Origin: Mimachlamys varia
Lineage: Eukaryota > Mollusca > Bivalvia > Pectinida > Pectinidae
Reading direction: 5' to 3'
DNA: 64,000 nt
NCBI GenBank assembly: GCA_947623455.1
Contig: OX392536.1
Span: 14,627,282 to 14,691,281, forward strand
Below are positions 9,044 through 19,019 of the stretch, piece after piece (the stretch's first letter is position 1; each line of letters opens with the position of its first letter). The notes under the pieces were generated by a model. It saw nothing but the letters and a program-made list of their open reading frames with translations. It made no database searches and was not told where the DNA came from. A program made the translations under genes and the position numbers.

Positions 9044-11667
9044 ATGCTACAGTACTGACTATATTAGTGATGGGATTTAGTTGTTGTTGTTTTTCTTTCT
9101 CATTATCTCTCCTTGTTTTATAACAATTTGATTACGTAAGCAAACATTTGACCAGTTAAAAATCATTGTTCTTTAACTTCGTTGTCAAAATATTGTCTTT
9201 GTTTCTCCATCATTATCTATACAAAGAAAGATCATAATCATATCACGTGTTGTGACATGATACTAGATTAAGAAATTGAATATACCCCTATATAGTACCT
9301 TGATGCAACTTGAATTATGTTCTTCGTTTTCTGGTATTTAACCAATTTCCATAAGGAAGATTTCATGAAGTAATAAACTGTCCCATTTTATAAAGTATTT
9401 GAATATTGTTTTCTGATCGCTGAGTATTTAATACTCAGCGCTTAGACATCAGTTTCTGTTAAACTGGCTACAGATCGTTCACTTTCGTTGATATGGCCAC
9501 TGAATTATATAAATTTTGTTGTATGTTGTTGATACAACATATACTAGGCTATACTTCAACACCATTTATTGGCGCTGGTGTGTCATCAAAAAAATTGTGA
9601 AATCAAATGTATATACGAGATATTTATAAGTGCTGATAATTGTCTGCATTGCTATTTACCGAGACTATTACATAAACATTTTTGTACATACAATATTGTT
9701 GTACATACGGATCTAATATACAACATTGCCATGTGTATGGTATTTTTCACTTTGTTTTCTTTATGATGAGGTTGTAGATATAGGTAAACATTATCAGCAG
9801 TCAAAATATTTTATTTTAAAGGTTGTAGTAAAAATATTAAATTTTCAATCACTAAATATTCTCGAGATGAAAAAGCTTGAAATGACACAACGCGTTGCAA
9901 CATCATGTTTGAATTGAGTCATTTAATCTAACATAACTCATTAGCATATGCATATATACATTTTTTTCATAATTTGTAAGACGATACGGATTCACGGAAG
10001 TGTTCCTTTTTCTTTCTTTTTTTCTCTAAAAAGTCCAATGCACTTCTTTTTAAGGATATATTATATAAGCTATGTTATTCTACCACATTGTGAATCCTCG
10101 CTCAGTGTTACTCTGGCTTCATATGATGTTACATATATAAAAAAAAGAATGATTTATATGTTATATACATATAGTATTAATCCTTACATATACAGGTAGC
10201 AAACTTTGTCTGCAGGACATACAAAATATCAGTACAGTTTTTGTTTTTTTCTTCTCTTTTGTGTTCTTTTCATTTTCGTTATTGTCGGTTAACACTTATT
10301 TGTCATGTGAATGTTCAGTTACCATTTACTCTAATAAGCATCATCAAAAAATTATTGTAGTCTTAGTATGAAAATTGCATCATGCTTGTGACGTCAAGTT
10401 TAATAGTTAACATGTATATATTTAATGAGCTGATACGTTAGATACATGTATGTATGTACAGTACTATCACGATCCATCTCACAGAAATTTTGCGTAACGA
10501 TGTTCCTGCGCATGGTCAAAATTTTGTTTATAAACCAATAGTTTCGTAATCTGATATATTTGCTATAATAATGTTGAATGGCGGTACGGTGAATCCCTCT
10601 ATTTCAGCCATCCTAATTATCAGCACAACAAGTACGTTAAGTATTTTGAACACCAATTGTCGCTTGTTATAATGGGAGATCAGAATTGGCGGGTTTTACT
10701 GTAGTGCTATTCAGAGCCTTGTCATTAGCACGTGCTATGCTACTACATGTAGCTGTATATAACTCTCTATAATTTTCAAAATTGTCACTGATTTACAAGT
10801 AAAAATTATGTTTAGTGCTAGCCATCATCACTTACTCGTGCTTACATCATTAACTTTTATCATGGTATATGTATTATCCAGAATATGAGAACCGACTACA
10901 TCAAACAAATTAGTAAGTGTAGCACATGTCAATGTACACTGTATATATTTTCACTAGTAACCATCCCCGTTGAAATCAGCGAAGCGAGTCATTTTTGTTA
11001 TTTCTTGTCCAAAATTAACATTGGATTCTCGCAACATGCTCCGCTGATCTCTTCCGAGATGGAATTGAACTAAGCTTGTCGCTTGTCTTAAATCATTTTT
11101 GACTCATGATGTTTTTTGACATTATTTGCTTTTTGATTGTTCTTCTCATATTTAGTAAATGTTCTTTGGTTAGTTTTGCTGACTCTACCCTGCTGCTATG
11201 ATACCATATAACCACTTCGTTATCGTCCGAATGCAAACATTTGAACGATTCTAAAAACTTATTTATAATATTACCATTATAATGACTGTTCATGGAAAAA
11301 AATATGCTGGTGCTATACTCGTAGCCGTAATGGTCCATATCTCCAACTCAGCTTAATAATCCACAGACGAATGTAGTAGGGAAAAACGTCCTCTTGATCC
11401 ATCTACCTTTCTTCCAAAATGATTTATTGGTTTTGATTTTCTCAATCTATTTCTCTGTTCCTATGCCTTCTCTTCTTACTCTATGCTCCCAATCCTTTAT
11501 GCTAAACCAGCATACTGTTCTCTCCCCACCTCCTACATCCCGCCCGCCCCTATTACCTTCTGTGTGAAGTCCCTTCCCCTTTCGCCCAACACGTTTCTGA
11601 CTGTATACGTTATCAAGACATCTCTTCGTGCATATTGTTTTACCAATGTCCACTCTGGGATTACATA
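9044..11667 (+). other. Long T-rich linker between LINE ORF1 and ORF2
   Basis: About 2.6 kb without a recognisable gene. The plus strand has many T/C tracts (around 9085-9120, 10005-10030, 10240-10275, 11400-11600). Short ORFs (for instance 9569-9766, 9948-10199 and minus 11093-11338) lack recognisable domains. The T/C bias matches the LINE 3' UTR, which supports a shared origin, but unrelated insertions or host sequence inside this stretch cannot be excluded. Confidence 0.4.
9418..9440. repeat. Perfect 10-bp-stem hairpin
   Basis: CGCTGAGTAT (9418-9427) and ATACTCAGCG (9431-9440) are exact reverse complements around TTA. It has no T run after it and no assigned role. Confidence 0.7.
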
Positions 11668-14600
11668 ATGCCTGTAAATTTATGTCTCTACCGTGCTCGA
11701 ATTGGTGTCTTCGATAATTGTATACAGTCAGCAAACTCAATTCTCTATGTGAATGTTTTCGATATGCTGTGCCTTAGGTTGTTTCTATTTTTATTATATC
11801 CTTTTATGTTTTATGCTTGTATAAGTATCTTATCTCTCTATCAATGTTGTCGTAACTCTTTCTATCTACATGCCTATTTCATTGACATAATTTGTTTTCT
11901 TTCAATACATCATACGTTGATTAACTGGTATTTGATATTCTCTGGCGACATTGAGTTAAATCCTGGTCCTTTGTCTACAAGTTCATCAAACTCATCCCTT
12001 TCCTCTAATATTAGTTCCCATTTCTGTACCGGTAAATATTCATTTGTCCATCTCAACGTTCAAAGTATCAAACATAAGCTTGATGTTCTATTTACTGAAC
12101 TCAGTACTTTTTCTATATTATCGTTCACTGAAACCTGGCTAAATGATAATGACATTTCCCCAGACTACAATTTGCCTGGATATTCTGACCCATTCTGTCA
12201 CTGTAGGTCTGAACAATTTGGTGGTGGGCTATCTGTCTATGTAAAAAACAGCATCTCTGCCAAGCGCAGACGAGATCTAGAGTTGCCTACAATTGAATGT
12301 GTATGGCTGGAACTTGTTCTGGGCGGAGAAAAATGTTTGTATGGCACATTTTATAGACCCCCTAACTCTCCTGTTATTATCTGGTCACATATTTCCCACT
12401 CTATCGAGAACGCATTCAACACTGGTATATCTAATATCGTAATAACAGGTGATTTCAATGCTAATTTACTATTAGATCACCAGTCATCCCAATTACGTAA
12501 TATACTTATTTCTTTTAATTTATCTCAACATGTACAAGATCCAACATTTTATACCGAAGCTTCAACTTCACTACTTGATATAGTCTGCACTAGTAATGTC
12601 AGTATCATAGATAAATGTATCGTCGGAGAAAGTTTTCTTGATCAGCCAATTAGATATCACTGCCCAACTTATTGTTCTTTAAACTTTGTTAAACCGTTGC
12701 AGCAATCATTCAAGCGGCACGTTTGGCTCTTTGACCATGGTAATTATGTTTTGTATAGAAATAAATTGAGCTCAGTTAACTGGAATAATATATTAGGTGT
12801 TGAGGATTTAAATTGTGCAGTAAAATGTTTTATTTCTACCTTATTAGAGATTGCGAAATCCTGTATTCCAAACAAATTTGTAACCGTCAGATCTAACGAA
12901 CCTCCATGGATGTCAAACGAAATACGTAAGCTTATTCGCAAACGGAAACGAGTACACAAAAGAGCCAAACGTACCATGTACAATGCGCATTGGTTGGCAT
13001 TCCGCCATATCCGTAATATTTGTGTTAATACTATAAAGAAGGCTAAATTTCAGTACTTTAATAATTTATCTGGAAAACTTAAAAAACCTTCAAATCTTAG
13101 AGCAAAAGACTGGTGGAAAACTGTTAATTTATTATTATCGAGCTCTGGTAAATTTTTCATACCTCCTTTAATCCATAACGATTCCGTTATTACAGATGAT
13201 TTTCAAAAAGCTTGTCTATTTAATGATTTTTTCAGTGCCCAGTCTGACGTTGATGATACTAACGCTAACCTCCCTACCATTGATGACACCCCTAACGAAA
13301 TTTTGTCAACTATACACATAACAGCTGTAGATGTTAAAGACGCTATTCTAAACCTCGATTGTTCCAAAGCTATTGGTCCAGATCTAGTAAATCCTCGACT
13401 ACTCAAAGAAGCCGTCGATATTTTATGCAATCCCCTAAGTAATCTTTTTAACAAATCTCTAAACTCTAGTGTTTTTCCTTCTGAATGGAAAACTGCAAAC
13501 GTTACTCCAGTACATAAAAAAGATAGCAAGTCACATCTATCAAATTACAGACCGATTTCTTTATTATCCATAGTTGGAAAACTGATGGAAAGATGTGTCT
13601 TTAAATATATGAATAATTTTTTACTTACAAATTCCCTCCTGTCATCTCATCAATCAGGTTTTAGACAAGGCGATTCTCCAACCAACCAGCTTCTTTCTAT
13701 CATCCATGATATATACTCTTCTCTTGATAAAGGCAAAGAAATAAGAATGGTCTTTTGCGACATCAGCAAAGCCTTCGATCGCGTTTGGCACAAAGGTCTT
13801 TTATGTAAACTATCTAGATTTGGTGTTCGAGGTTCTTTACTTTTATGGTTCGAAGATTATCTTAATAACCGGAAACAAAGAGTTGTTATTAACGGGAAAA
13901 ACTCTAGCTGGTGCTACATTAAGGCCGGTGTTCCACAGGGCTCCATCCTTGGTCCTCTTTTATTTCTTATATTCATCAATGATATTGTGAAAAATATTAA
14001 TTCTATTATCAAATTATTTGCAGACGATACTTCCTTGTATGTAATCATTGATACCCCGAGAATAAGTGCAGAAGTTCTTAACTCTGATTTAAACAAAATC
14101 CATGAATGGTCGAAAGATTGGTTGGTTGACTTTAATCCTAATAAAACTGAAACTTTATTAATAAGCCGAAAATCCGTCAGTCTCGTCATTCCCCCCCTGA
14201 TTATGAATAATACTAATATTGTTGAAGTTTCGTCACACAAACACCTTGGTGTATTTCTCTCCAGCAATGGGTGTTGGAATGAACACATCAGCTATTTACT
14301 GACCAAGATCTCGCCCAAAAAAAATATTCTGCGGAAATTAAAATTTTTGTTAGATCGTCTTAGTCTTCAAACCTTGTATTTCACACTCATTCGACCAATA
14401 TTAGAATATGGCGACATCGTCTGGGACAGTCTCACACAGGCTCAATCCGAACTTCTTGAAAACATTCAGTTAGAAGCAGCGCGTATTGTTACTGGTGCCA
14501 CTAGACTAACTAGTAAAGACAAGCTTTATACTGAAACAGGCTGGCTTCCCCTCGAACGAAGACGACAACAACATAAATTAATACAGTTTCATAAAATGGT

Positions 14601-14820
14601 TCATGGTCTTACACCCCATTTCCTCCATGACATCCTTCCCTCACGTAATAACCGAATACATAACCACAATACCCGTGTTGCTGATAACTTTCGTCCTATC
14701 ACTTGTCACACAAGTTTGTATAAAAAATCGTTTTTGCCTTCTGTAATTCGCCCCTGGAACTCTCTTCCTGACTTCATTAAATGTGATCCATCATTACCCA
14801 GACTTAAAAAAAACATTTAA
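11668..14820 (+). CDS. LINE ORF2: 2A leader, APE endonuclease, reverse transcriptase
   Basis: 1,050 codons from ATG 11668 (the frame is open back to 11635). Residues 33-59 are strongly hydrophobic, and a second hydrophobic run lies near 71-80. The 2A motif GDIELNPG/P is at 93-101. Endonuclease: NVQSI (N130), TETW (E155), YRPPNS, GDFNAN (D262, N264), LDIV (D304). The final SDH motif is RYH (329-331). RT: NYRPISLLS (about 626), GFRQGDS (about 664), CDISKAFDRV (D698), VPQGS (755-759), FADD (784-787), then the usual region with YGDIVWDS. ORF2 proteins nick DNA and reverse-transcribe their own RNA at the nick. The stop at 14820 follows an A8 run, and the true C-terminus continues in another frame. 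The RYH change and the frameshift suggest a defective copy, yet the frame is otherwise intact over 3.1 kb. Confidence 0.96.
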   Translation: MPVNLCLYRARIGVFDNCIQSANSILYVNVFDMLCLRLFLFLLYPFMFYACISILSLYQCCRNSFYLHAYFIDIICFLSIHHTLINWYLIFSGDIELNPGPLSTSSSNSSLSSNISSHFCTGKYSFVHLNVQSIKHKLDVLFTELSTFSILSFTETWLNDNDISPDYNLPGYSDPFCHCRSEQFGGGLSVYVKNSISAKRRRDLELPTIECVWLELVLGGEKCLYGTFYRPPNSPVIIWSHISHSIENAFNTGISNIVITGDFNANLLLDHQSSQLRNILISFNLSQHVQDPTFYTEASTSLLDIVCTSNVSIIDKCIVGESFLDQPIRYHCPTYCSLNFVKPLQQSFKRHVWLFDHGNYVLYRNKLSSVNWNNILGVEDLNCAVKCFISTLLEIAKSCIPNKFVTVRSNEPPWMSNEIRKLIRKRKRVHKRAKRTMYNAHWLAFRHIRNICVNTIKKAKFQYFNNLSGKLKKPSNLRAKDWWKTVNLLLSSSGKFFIPPLIHNDSVITDDFQKACLFNDFFSAQSDVDDTNANLPTIDDTPNEILSTIHITAVDVKDAILNLDCSKAIGPDLVNPRLLKEAVDILCNPLSNLFNKSLNSSVFPSEWKTANVTPVHKKDSKSHLSNYRPISLLSIVGKLMERCVFKYMNNFLLTNSLLSSHQSGFRQGDSPTNQLLSIIHDIYSSLDKGKEIRMVFCDISKAFDRVWHKGLLCKLSRFGVRGSLLLWFEDYLNNRKQRVVINGKNSSWCYIKAGVPQGSILGPLLFLIFINDIVKNINSIIKLFADDTSLYVIIDTPRISAEVLNSDLNKIHEWSKDWLVDFNPNKTETLLISRKSVSLVIPPLIMNNTNIVEVSSHKHLGVFLSSNGCWNEHISYLLTKISPKKNILRKLKFLLDRLSLQTLYFTLIRPILEYGDIVWDSLTQAQSELLENIQLEAARIVTGATRLTSKDKLYTETGWLPLERRRQQHKLIQFHKMVHGLTPHFLHDILPSRNNRIHNHNTRVADNFRPITCHTSLYKKSFLPSVIRPWNSLPDFIKCDPSLPRLKKNI
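11944..11970 (+). other. 2A-type ribosome-skipping motif
   Basis: The residues GDIELNPGP fit the D-[VI]-E-x-N-P-G-P consensus exactly. In known 2A sequences the ribosome fails to join the final Gly and Pro and continues, releasing the upstream peptide. Here the break would fall at 11967/11968, freeing a 100-residue hydrophobic leader from the endonuclease-RT protein. 2A-like sequences at the ORF2 N-terminus are established for some animal and trypanosome non-LTR elements. Activity of this one is inferred from the motif. Confidence 0.88.
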
Positions 14821-15128
14821 ATGAACCTAATATTATTGTCCCTTCTTTCTATTATAGCGGTAGCAGGATGGGTCAGATTCTCCATGCCAGATTAAGGATG
14901 GAGTGCAGTTCTCTCAAATTTTACTTGTTCCGTAGAAATCTTATTGACAGTCCTCTTTGTCCATGTAATAACGGAAACGAAACCAATGAACACTTCTTGT
15001 TACGCTGTCGTCGTTACTCTCAACTTCGAGCACGAATCTTTATTGAAATAACCTGTCCTATCACAACTCGAGTATTGTTGTTTGGGAATGATGAACTAAC
15101 TGATGATCAAAATGCTCTTATCTTCTGA
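14806..15128 (+). CDS. LINE ORF2 C-terminal segment, shifted frame
   Basis: After the A8 run at 14806-14813, a second frame continues without a stop as KKHLNEPNIIVPSFYYSGSR, then GQILHARLRMECSSLK, and ends at TGA 15126-15128. It contains C-x-C-x8-H-x4-C (SPLCPCNNGNETNEHFLLRC), the Cys/His block expected at the end of CR1-like ORF2 proteins. The upstream frame reads LPRLKKNI and stops at once, so a one-base change in the A run separates the two parts. It has no start codon of its own before 14868 and is not a separate gene. Confidence 0.88.
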
Positions 15129-15530
15129 TGTGTTCAAAATTTTATAATTAGCTCTAAGAGATTTGACTGATGTTCATGCTCCTTTTTCCTGTTTTGATTT
15201 ATCATTTATCTCATCGCACAGTTGTCGAAAACTTTCTGTTCTTGTTGCTTTAGTATGACCTCCGCCCCCTACCCTACCCCCTCCCCCCTCTAAACCCTTT
15301 TCCACTCTCCTATCCAACTTTTTTTCTGTAATTACGTTACCGTTTTCGTATACATATACATATATACATCAACTACATCATGTATCATTTAAATTCATGT
15401 GTTTACTGTACTGGAGACGGATTTTATATAAGTGTTTAACACTTGTTTCCGAATCCAATTCATCCATAAGTGTGTTATATGTATTGAATGTAAAGGATGT
15501 ATATTGAATGAAATAAAGTTTATACTAAAG
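15129..15530 (+). other. LINE 3' UTR
   Basis: A C/T-rich tract with long C runs (about 15255-15310) is followed by AT-rich sequence and a repeated TATTGAATG shortly before the poly(A) signal. There is no poly(A) tail. The approximate 3' end at 15530 is taken from the position of AATAAA and the change in sequence character. Confidence 0.6.
15512..15517 (+). promoter_or_regulatory. Poly(A) signal AATAAA of the LINE
   Basis: AATAAA lies in GAATGAAATAAAGTTTATAC, the style of 3' end common in CR1-like elements of molluscs. Confidence 0.6.
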
Positions 15531-15930
15531 TTGTTTTTCTGATTTTTTTCACTTTTGAATCTTGAGCTTTTCTGATAATGACTCATCTACATGTAGGTAG
15601 ATAACAAACTAATAATACTTAAATATTAACTTAATATTTAAGTATTGTTAGTTTGTAATTAAGATCTAATCTATGTCTGTCACAAATTCTACATGTATAA
15701 CAAGATAATTCGCCATTGGTCGATTAGTTCGATATTTTCATCCCTGCCCAGGTTTGATTTCCTTTTCAATCAAATGTTTGTTCAACTCTACAATACTACA
15801 GTCTACAGGCTAGGCTGGAAAGAATTGGGAGCACCAAAAACGGGTATATTATTTGTGTATATCAAGTCTATAAATAACTGATATTTCTGTGGTAAAATTA
15901 GGCAGCGTTAGGCCCTCAAGCCTAATGTTC
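15531..15930. other. Unassigned sequence between LINE and tRNA-like repeats
   Basis: Apart from the hairpin at 15604-15656 and a CTACATGTAG palindrome near 15590, nothing is recognisable. A 62-codon ORF at 15693-15881 has no supporting feature. Confidence 0.4.
15604..15656. repeat. Near-perfect hairpin, 25-bp arms, 3-base loop
   Basis: Positions 15604-15628 pair with 15632-15656 with a single mismatch, starting ACAAACTAATAATAC. The arms are AT-rich. It could be a tiny fold-back element or a precursor-like RNA hairpin. Arms of this length and match are unlikely by chance. Confidence 0.85.
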
Positions 15931-16002
15931 GGACTTTTGGCTCAATGGTTAGAACGTTTGCCTTCCAAGCGAGAGTCCTGGGTTCAATTCCCGGCCCGGC
16001 CA
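15931..16002 (+). tRNA. tRNA-Gly(TCC)-like pseudogene or SINE head
   Basis: 72 nt with tRNA layout: D arm GCTC/GAAC (one mismatch), anticodon arm TTTGC/GCGAG around CTTCCAA (anticodon TCC), T arm CTGGG/CCCGG around TTCAATT. The A box (TGGCTCAATGG) and B box (GGTTCAATTCC) fit pol III promoters. The 5' acceptor strand GGACTTT pairs with only about three of seven bases of CCCGGCC, so a functional tRNA is unlikely. It may be the head of a tRNA-derived SINE, but no SINE body or tail was identified. Confidence 0.6.
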
Positions 16003-16136
16003 CAACATTTCTTAATTTAAATGATGAAAATAGATGAATTCAGCTGAAAAGAATGATGTCCGTCTCTATTCCAGTTAAGCAGGCTTACTTGAGGTTTCCT
16101 TTTCAATCAATATAATGTAACAGGAGAGGAAAATGC

Positions 16137-16210
16137 ACGGCCAGACTAAGATTCGAACCCAGGATCTTCTGAACTCTAGACGGTTGCTCAACCAATTGAG
16201 CTATTTGATC
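16137..16210 (-). tRNA. Degenerate tRNA-like sequence, minus strand
   Basis: On the minus strand, AGCTCAATTGGTTGAGC gives a good D arm (GCTC/GAGC) and A box, and CTGGGTTCGAATC gives a T arm and B box. The anticodon stem does not fold in the standard way and the acceptor ends do not pair. It is probably a tRNA-derived repeat and not a gene. It faces the plus-strand tRNA-like sequence 135 bp away. Confidence 0.5.
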
Positions 16211-16229
16211 GATCCTTTCTAGATCCGCT

Positions 16230-16299
16230 CCACAACATAATTTCTGAAGCATTTATATCTTTATTGAATATAGAATCTGAATATGATTCTATGTTGTGG
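16230..16299. repeat. Nested inverted repeat
   Basis: CCACAACATA (16230-16239) pairs with 16290-16299. ATAGAATC and GATTCTAT pair inside it. It could fold as an extended stem. No function is known. Confidence 0.5.
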
Positions 16300-16608
16300 C
16301 TTTGTCTGCCTAGGCTGGTGCTGTTCTATAAAATGAATATATATACATTTTGTTTTGTATATTAGAACAAGTTTAGTCTGACCCAACTCAGGTCTGCAGT
16401 TTTAAGTCCGAAGTGTTCTGACTATACATGTATATATCTTATCTTCAATACATTGTGCAAGCAGAGGAATGATTAACATAAAAGTTTAAGTCTAAAAAAT
16501 ATGTGAAAATATTCAATTATTGACTTAAAGTTGAATTTTAATGCAGATATGCATGGAATGTTTACACGTATAAAAATGTGGTGTTTCAAGTTTTATTCAG
16601 TAGATAAC
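16300..16608. other. Unassigned flank of the giant array
   Basis: AT-rich single-copy-looking sequence that runs up to the first array unit. No gene or repeat was recognised. Confidence 0.4.
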
Positions 16609-19019
16609 AGGTGACACTCACATAGCCTCCGGAGAAGGTATTAGATCACACTCACAGAACCTCCGGAGATTGTATTAGATCACACTCACAGAGCCTCCGG
16701 AGAGGGTATTAGATCACACTCACAGAGCCTCCGGAGAGGGTATTAGATCACACTCACAGAACCTCCGGAGAGGGTATTAGATCACACTCACAGAACCCCC
16801 GGAGAGGGTATTAGATCACACTCACAGAACCTCCGGAGAGGGTATTAGGTCACACTCACAGAGCCTCCGGAGAGGGTATTAGATCACACTCACAGAGCTT
16901 CCGGAGAGGGCATTAGATCACACTCACAGAACCTCCGGAGAGGGTATTAGATCACACTCACAGAACGTCCGGAGAGGGTATTAGATCACACTCACAGAGC
17001 CTCCGGAGAGGGTATTAGGTCACACTCACAGAACCCACGGAGAGGGTATTAAGTCACACTCAGAGAGCCTCCGGAGAGGGTATTAGATCACACTCATATA
17101 GCCTGCGGAGAGGGTATTAGGTCACACTCACAGAGCCTCCGGAGAGGGTATTAGATCACACTCACGGAACCTCCGGAGAGGGTATTAGATCACACTCACA
17201 GAGCCTCCGGAGAGGGTATTAGATCACACTCACAGAACCTCCGCAGAGGGTATTAGATCACACTCACAGAACCTCCGGAGAGAGTATTAGATCACACTCA
17301 CAGAGCCTCCGGAGAGGGTATTAGGTCACACTCACAGAACCTCCGGAGAGGGTATTAGATCACACTCACAGAGCCTCCGGAGAGGGTATTATGTCACACC
17401 CACAGAGCCTCCGGAGAGGGTATTAGATCACACACACAGAACCCCCGGAGAGGGTATTATGTCACACTCACAGAACCCTCGGAGAGGGTATTAGATCACA
17501 CACACAGAACCCCCGGAGAGGGCATTAGGTCACACTCACAGAGCTTCCGGAGAAGGTATTAGATCACACTCACAGAACCCCCGGAGAAGGTATTAGATCA
17601 CACTCACAGAACCCCCGGAGAGGGTATTAGGTCACACTCACACAGCCTCCGGAGAGGGTATTAGGTCACACTCACAGAGCCTCCGGAGAGGGTATTAGAT
17701 CACACTCACAGAACCTCCGGAGAGGGTATTAGATCACACTCACAGAACCTCCGGATAGGGTATTAGATCACACTCACAGAACCTCCGGAGAGGGTATTAG
17801 GTCACACTCACAGAGCCTCCGAAGAGGGTATTAGATCACACTCACAGAGCTTCCGGAGAGGGTATTAGATCACACTCACAGAACCTCCGGAGAGGGTATT
17901 AGATCACACTCACAGAGCCTCCGGAGAGGGTATTAGATCACACTCACAGAGCCTCCGGAGAGGGTATTAGATCACACTCACAGAACCTCCGGAGAGGGTA
18001 TTAGGTCACACTCAGAGCCTCCGGAGAGGGTATTAGATCACACTCACAGAACCTCCGGAGAGGGTATTAGATCACACCCACAGAGCCTCCGGAGAGGGTA
18101 TTAGATCACACTCACAGAACCTCCGGATAGGGTATTAGATCACACTCACAGAACCTCCGGAGAGGGTATTAGATCACACTCACAGAACCTCCGGAGAGGG
18201 TATTAGATCACACTCACAGAGCTTCCGGAGAGGGTATTAGATCACACTCACAGAACCTCCGGAGAGGGTATTAGATCACACTCACAGAGCCTCCGGAGAG
18301 GGTATTAGATCACACTCACAGAACCTCCGGAGAGGGTATTAGATCACACTCACAGAACCTCCGGAGAGGGTATTAGATCACACTCACAGAACCTCCGGAG
18401 AGGGTATTAGATCACACTCACAGAACCTCCGGAGAGGGTATTACATCACACTCACAGAGCTTCCGGAGAGGGTATTAGATCACACTCACAGAACCTCCGG
18501 AGAGGGTATTAGATCACACTTACAGAGCCTCCGGAGAGGGTATTAGATCACACTCACAGAGCCTCCGGAGAGGGTATTAGATCACACTCACAGAACCTAC
18601 GGAGAGGGTATTAGGTCACACTCACACAGCCTCCGGAGAGGGTATTAGATCACACTCACAGAGCATCCGGAGAGGGTATTAGATCACACTCACAGAACCT
18701 CCGGATAGGGTATTAGATCACACTCACAGAACCTCCGAGAGGGTATTAGATCACACTCACAGAACCTCCGAGAGGGTATTAGATCACACTCAGAGACCCC
18801 CGGAGAGGGTATTAGGTCACACTCACAGGGCCTCCGGAGAAGGTATTAGATCACACTCAAAGAACCCCCGGAGAGGGCATTAGATCACACTCACAGAGCC
18901 TCCGGAGAGGGCATTAGGTCACACTCACAGAGCCTCCGGAGAAGGTATTAGATTACACTCAAAGAACCCCCGGAGAGGGTATTAGGTCACACTCACAGAC
19001 CCCCGGAGAGGGTATTAGA

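Larger units (their letters stand above)
8043..15530 (+). mobile_element. Near-full-length CR1/jockey-group non-LTR retrotransposon
   Basis: Order: ORF1 (frameshifted), T-rich linker, ORF2 with apurinic-type endonuclease and reverse transcriptase, C-terminal Cys/His block, 3' UTR with AATAAA. There is no LTR, integrase, protease or RNase H. The ORF2 motif set (FCDISKAFDRV, AGVPQGSILGPLLF, FADDT) and the Cys/His tail fit the CR1/L2/jockey group. Joining ORF1 and ORF2 into one element is inference: the linker is unusually long at 2.6 kb, so two separate insertions remain possible. Target duplications were not found. Confidence 0.7.

Noticed and set aside
11093..11338. 81-codon minus-strand ORF in the LINE linker
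   Set aside because: Amino-acid composition is not absurd, but there is no recognised domain, no neighbour and no splice context. A chance ORF in T-rich DNA is more likely.
11447..11740. 97-codon minus-strand ORF rich in Gly/Arg
   Set aside because: It is the complement of a C/T-rich tract just upstream of ORF2. Low-complexity translation.
13203..14288. Minus-strand ORFs of 108 and 124 codons
   Set aside because: They are antisense to the reverse transcriptase coding frame.
15693..15881. 62-codon plus-strand ORF
   Set aside because: No motif, no splice sites and no similarity to the neighbouring elements that I can recognise.
15931..16002. Functional tRNA-Gly gene
   Set aside because: D, anticodon and T arms fold, but the acceptor stem pairs at only about three of seven positions.
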